This document shows, one piece after another, positions 60,663 to 64,000 of a stretch of DNA of 64,000 nt. Location: the NCBI GenBank assembly GCA_934256705.1, contig CAKQPF010000009.1, positions 20,060 through 84,059 on the forward strand, read 5' to 3'. The notes beneath the pieces were generated by a model. The model made no database searches, had not been told where the DNA came from, and saw only the letters and a program-made list of their open reading frames with translations. This DNA is from an uncultured Prevotella sp. GTDB lineage: Bacteria; Bacteroidota; Bacteroidia; Bacteroidales; Bacteroidaceae. The position numbers and the translations under genes were made by a program. Numbering within the stretch: position 1 is the first letter of the stretch; the number at the start of each line of letters is the position of its first letter.

Positions 60663-63218
60663 ATGAAAAAATTTACTCCAAACGTCAGACAGCTTCTGCT
60701 GACAGCCGTAGCAAGCCTTTTGGGTTTGTCGGCAAATGCACAGTACACCAAGACTGTGACGCAGTATCCTAACAGTTCTTATGAAGCGGTGCAGGCGTCA
60801 TTCAAATTGACTGAGGTGGCACAGACTCTCGGCACAGACACCACGACTCTTGTCAACGCATTGAAGACATGGTATGAGACCAACACCGCTGAAGGTGCTA
60901 CTCCAAGCGGCGACGCTATGTTCCAGGCTTATGTGGATGATGCCCTCGTGCCTGGCGATGCTTCCGCTTATAATGGTAACTTCAATGGTATCTGGTTTGG
61001 CAAGGACGGCAGTCTCCAGCCTTATGGCGAGAACGCCGCTTATCATGCTGAGTCAGCATGGGATGCCACAGAGGATGCTTTCTCCATCTATCTCCTGCAG
61101 TATCCTAACGCATTCGCCGGCGGCGAAAGCAACACGAAGAAGTTTGCTCTTACCTTCGGCGGCAAGACTGCTACCTTCGATATTACCTATAATATCAATA
61201 CTCCTGCTGAGGTTCCTGCTCCAGCTACATTGCTCCGTTCCGAGTTTGCCGAGAAGATGACAAAGGCTGGCGAGGCTACAGTGAAGGCCGTTCGTACCGA
61301 TGTTCAGGGCTATGAAGCCACTGCATTGAAGGTCAATGCCAAGGAAATAGCTGAGAAACTGGGCGTAGAATACGAGAAATTCGCCACGATGGACATGAGC
61401 AAACTCATCTACACCATCAATTATGACACCTATAACAACGGTATTGCCAGCGACACATTGACCAATGCTTACACTGCCAATGCTCCTGGTTTCTGGTTCC
61501 GCACCACCATTTACGGTCAGGGCGAAGAGCATCAGGGCGAGGATTCTCCTGTATTGGGAGCTGCCGGTTACGGTGACACAGACAAGATTTTCATCGAGCA
61601 ATTCAAGATTGACGGCGACTCCATCACCTGTAATCTCGGACAATTCCCTGGCAAACTCATTGCCGGCGACGACCTTACTGCCTATATATATATAATGTAT
61701 GGCGACAAGTATTATCTCGTAAATTACAACGTGAAGTGTGAAGCTGCGGCTACTACCAGCATTTCAGAGATGGAAAATACGGGAAATGTCGATGTAGAGC
61801 TTGAATTCAACCAGTTTACCGGCGACTACGGAGTAGTCTATACGGAACTGGATCTCGAAGCCATCAAGACAGCCCTCGGCATTACTGACGAATCCGCAAT
61901 CCAGTTTAAGGTGGCTAAGGATGAAGACGCATTCTATCCTGGCAACACAGATGCCGGCGCTTACGGCTACTGGATGGACGGTGAAAGCCACAAGACCAGC
62001 TGGAAGGATGGCGAAACAAGCCCTCTCTTCGTCACTTTAGAGAAGGAAGGCGAGCCTGGAAAGATTGGCGTAGGTCTCTTTGCCGGACTGCATCAGAAGG
62101 CTGGAACATCCCACACCACCAAGGTTTACTATGTAGCAGGATCAAAATATTTCACCATCACAATCAAGTGTAACGTGGTGGAGAAGGAGCAGAAAGACCA
62201 TAGTACATGGAACATTGTGGCTACAAAGAAGGTGGCCAAGCAGGTGATTGCCTCTACTGATGTTTATATCGCTGACAATAACCAGACCTCTTTCACCATC
62301 ACAGCGGAAGAGTGTCAGCAGCTTGTAGGCACTGCTTCTCCTACACTCTACTGCGAACTTGCAGACACCCTGCAGAAGGACGGCAAGCTCTATGCCCCTT
62401 ATTCAGTGTATGCTTGTGATCCAAAGCCAGGCGTATGGCTCGGCACGAACGGCCAGGGACACCTCTGGAGCGGCAATGCTGATTGTCCGGTAGGTATCTG
62501 CTGGCTGCAGAGCACCACAAATGGTTTGCCTGTAGGTGACTTCGCTGTGTTCCAGGTGCCTAATGTAAACAAGGCTGGCGACGTATATAAGGCTAAGGTT
62601 TATCTCGTCAATGAGGAAACTTACGACATGGTGCAGGTGGACTTCAACATCACTTTCGTAAGCGCAATCGAGTCTGCCGAGACTGTAGGCACTGAGAATA
62701 TGACCATCGCTTCTTCAAAGGATGAGGACAAGCACTTCACCATCGACCTCACCAAGGCTGCTGAGGCTCTCGGCGTTACCGCAGAGGAACTCCTCAACGA
62801 TGACAGCGGTTACTTTAAGGTAATGACTGCTTCCGGCACATTCACCAATGTCAATGTCACCCCATCCAGTGGCTATACCTTCGACAAGGACGGCTCATAC
62901 AATGCTGGTGGCGACGGTGCCTTCGGTATCGGTTACAATGCTGACAATGCAGAGTGGGACGTTTACGGTGTCAGTGCTTCTACAGCCATCGAAGAGGAAA
63001 CATGGAAGATTGCCACTACATTCTGCTTCGAGGTCAACGGCAAGCAGTATCTCTTCAACATCACCGTGGTGGATGAAGTCACATATACCGGCATTGAGGA
63101 CGTTAAGGCTGCTGACAGCAACAAGCAGAACAAGATCTACAACCTCCAGGGCATCGAAATCACAAAGCCTGTAAAGGGACAGATCTACATCCAGAACGGC
63201 AAGAAGCGCATCTTCTAA
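60663..63218 (+). CDS. Secreted protein of about five DUF4859-like repeats with sorting tail
   Basis: An 851-residue extracellular protein of unknown function. Signal peptide 1-26 (ending ANA). About five similar beta-rich units of 130-160 residues follow (roughly 45-175, 205-355, 370-510, 525-670, 685-820). Units tend to contain a leucine-glycine opening (VAQTLGTDTTTLV, IAEKLGVEYEKF, IKTALGITDESAI, AAEALGVTAEELL), a WF/FWF or YWM segment and, in some, a QFPGKL or QYPN segment. The tail KIYNLQGIEITKPVKGQIYI is like type IX secretion tails. A -7 box TACATTTGC is at 60579-60587 without a clear -33. The gene diverges from the FAS1/SusCD locus, so co-regulation is plausible. Its composition suggests a surface or secreted structural/binding protein rather than an enzyme. 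Confidence 0.8.
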   Translation: MKKFTPNVRQLLLTAVASLLGLSANAQYTKTVTQYPNSSYEAVQASFKLTEVAQTLGTDTTTLVNALKTWYETNTAEGATPSGDAMFQAYVDDALVPGDASAYNGNFNGIWFGKDGSLQPYGENAAYHAESAWDATEDAFSIYLLQYPNAFAGGESNTKKFALTFGGKTATFDITYNINTPAEVPAPATLLRSEFAEKMTKAGEATVKAVRTDVQGYEATALKVNAKEIAEKLGVEYEKFATMDMSKLIYTINYDTYNNGIASDTLTNAYTANAPGFWFRTTIYGQGEEHQGEDSPVLGAAGYGDTDKIFIEQFKIDGDSITCNLGQFPGKLIAGDDLTAYIYIMYGDKYYLVNYNVKCEAAATTSISEMENTGNVDVELEFNQFTGDYGVVYTELDLEAIKTALGITDESAIQFKVAKDEDAFYPGNTDAGAYGYWMDGESHKTSWKDGETSPLFVTLEKEGEPGKIGVGLFAGLHQKAGTSHTTKVYYVAGSKYFTITIKCNVVEKEQKDHSTWNIVATKKVAKQVIASTDVYIADNNQTSFTITAEECQQLVGTASPTLYCELADTLQKDGKLYAPYSVYACDPKPGVWLGTNGQGHLWSGNADCPVGICWLQSTTNGLPVGDFAVFQVPNVNKAGDVYKAKVYLVNEETYDMVQVDFNITFVSAIESAETVGTENMTIASSKDEDKHFTIDLTKAAEALGVTAEELLNDDSGYFKVMTASGTFTNVNVTPSSGYTFDKDGSYNAGGDGAFGIGYNADNAEWDVYGVSASTAIEEETWKIATTFCFEVNGKQYLFNITVVDEVTYTGIEDVKAADSNKQNKIYNLQGIEITKPVKGQIYIQNGKKRIF

Positions 63219-63282
63219 TCGAACGATTTCCAATCCATAGGTCTGGCATGGGATTCCCCAGCCCGACCAACACACACCATAA

Positions 63283-63319
63283 AGCGGTGGCACTTCATCA
63301 GTGTCACCGCTCTTTTATT
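63283..63319 (+). terminator. Terminator after the DUF4859-repeat gene
   Basis: AGCGGTGGCACT pairs with AGTGTCACCGCT (one mismatch) around a five-base loop, followed by CTTTTATTT. It lies 65 bases after the stop. Confidence 0.85.
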
Positions 63320-63604
63320 TCCAGCCCGAGCATTGCTTTCTCTCCCTTTCCTCAATGCTTTCTCCCCCTTTCCATAATGTCTCATCTCCCTTTCTATAAA
63401 CAGCCCTCCTCCCTCCATCTATCCCAATTCAGAACTGTCCTTGGTTCTGCACCCCCTCATCCCCTCATCCGCCCCCATTCACATTCCTTCACATTCATTA
63501 AAAAGCCCCCATTCCTGCCCCATCTCTCCCCAACGGAAATCCCATCCCCAAGCCCCTGGAAATCCGGAAAATAGGGATAAAAGAGCGAAAACCATCCCCC
63601 GAAA
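63320..63604. other. Pyrimidine-rich gap without genes
   Basis: About 285 bases of C- and T-rich sequence with TTTCTCCCTTTCC-like runs. No convincing gene, RNA or regular repeat is seen; short ORFs through it are low-complexity Pro/Ser/His strings. Confidence 0.6.
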
Positions 63605-63740
63605 AAGCAAAAGCATAGATATTGCAACGCAATATCTATGCTTTTACCTCCTAATATCTATGCTTTTACCCAGCAATATCTAAGCTTTCACCTCCTAATA
63701 TCTATGCTTTTACCCCGCATTTCCACTGCTTTCAGCCTCT
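63605..63740. repeat. Composite GCATAG repeat element, copy D (core only)
   Basis: One direct AAAAGCATAGATATTGCA unit followed by about four inverted TAATATCTATGCTTTTACC-like units. The conserved left boundary, hairpin and T-rich tail of copies A-C are not recognisable here. Confidence 0.75.
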
Positions 63741-63892
63741 TTTCTCTCCCCTTTCATTCTGCGTGCTTTTGCAATATTCTGACCTTCAGCGTATTACAAA
63801 AATGGCGAGAATCGCATATTTCTGACCGAGAATGCGTTTCCTGAATTTCAAATGTTAAAATCGGGGCTTCATTTTGTTGATTTGCCGTTAGA

Positions 63893-64000
63893 AATGGTTG
63901 TTGGTTGTTGGTTTTCGGTTGTTGGTCGTTGGTTGTAGGTTATCGGTAGAATAGTAGTAACTTACCAACAACCAACAACCGACAACCGACAACCAATAAC
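63893..64000. repeat. Inverted pair of GGTTGT/CAACC arrays (runs to window end)
   Basis: A G-rich arm (63893-63950, GGTTGTTGGTTGTTGG) is followed after about 15 bases by a C-rich arm (63965-64000, CAACCAACAACCGACAACC), which may continue beyond the window. Confidence 0.8.

Noticed and set aside
63248..63844. Overlapping plus-strand ORFs after the DUF4859-repeat gene
   Set aside because: They translate a terminator, pyrimidine-rich DNA and GCATAG repeats into low-complexity strings.

Overview
The window looks like chromosomal DNA from a Bacteroidales bacterium, most likely Prevotellaceae. Evidence read directly: promoters of the Bacteroidetes type (TTTG, about 19-20 bases, TAnnTTTGC), two SusC/SusD pairs, a hybrid two-component regulator with sensor propeller and AraC output, lipoproteins whose Cys is followed by acidic residues, C-terminal tails resembling type IX secretion signals, and a trpB-first tryptophan operon. 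No tRNA, rRNA, CRISPR array or prophage was seen. There is one short MITE-like insertion and an unusual density of intergenic repeats. The genus is inferred.

Layout. 1-4650 (minus strand): a cell-shape operon, stand-alone IMP cyclohydrolase domain of PurH, mreB, mreC, mreD, mrdA (the last runs off the window). 4650-5576: repeat-rich gap with a long inverted repeat and copy A of a composite repeat. 5577-10192: MATE exporter, divergent rmuC, then a secreted pectate lyase. 10398-16803 (minus): trpBEGDCA behind a leader peptide with three consecutive Trp codons and a terminator, a classical attenuator; trpF is absent. 16949-24197: small membrane ORF, AAA/DUF4143 ATPase behind four direct repeats at an exact 33-bp period, DUF1963 and Sel1-like proteins, dapF-dapL for diaminopimelate. 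24531-29805 (minus): HD protein, polyphosphate kinase, Ppx/GppA phosphatase and an OprO/P-like porin, a phosphate/polyphosphate group. 30399-39263: secreted HExxH protein, hybrid two-component regulator and DPP IV-like peptidase. 40075-60435 (minus): a 20-kb co-directional nine-gene locus with two SusC/SusD pairs, three FAS1 (fasciclin) lipoproteins and an HExxH protein at each end. 60663-63218 (plus): a secreted protein of about five DUF4859-like repeats, divergent from that locus. 63219-64000: terminator and repeats.

The most unusual region is the FAS1/SusCD/HExxH locus. It has the import hardware of a polysaccharide utilisation locus but no recognisable carbohydrate-active enzyme; secreted zincin-like proteins and FAS1 lipoproteins take their place. 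A proteinaceous or glycoprotein target, by analogy with the peptide importer RagAB, is an inference. The upstream HTCS, DPP IV-like peptidase and third HExxH protein may belong to the same peptide-scavenging theme.

Five repeat families occupy the gaps: (i) a composite element built from AAAAGCATAG units with conserved boundaries; (ii) a short hairpin CAGCCGGTAATGCGGCTG that, in four of five copies, lies 28-58 bases upstream of a minus-strand start codon; (iii) GGTTGT-rich arrays often paired with their reverse complement; (iv) ATATCAATAGATAAA motifs; (v) simple ATTATGCATT and GTGAAAA repeats.
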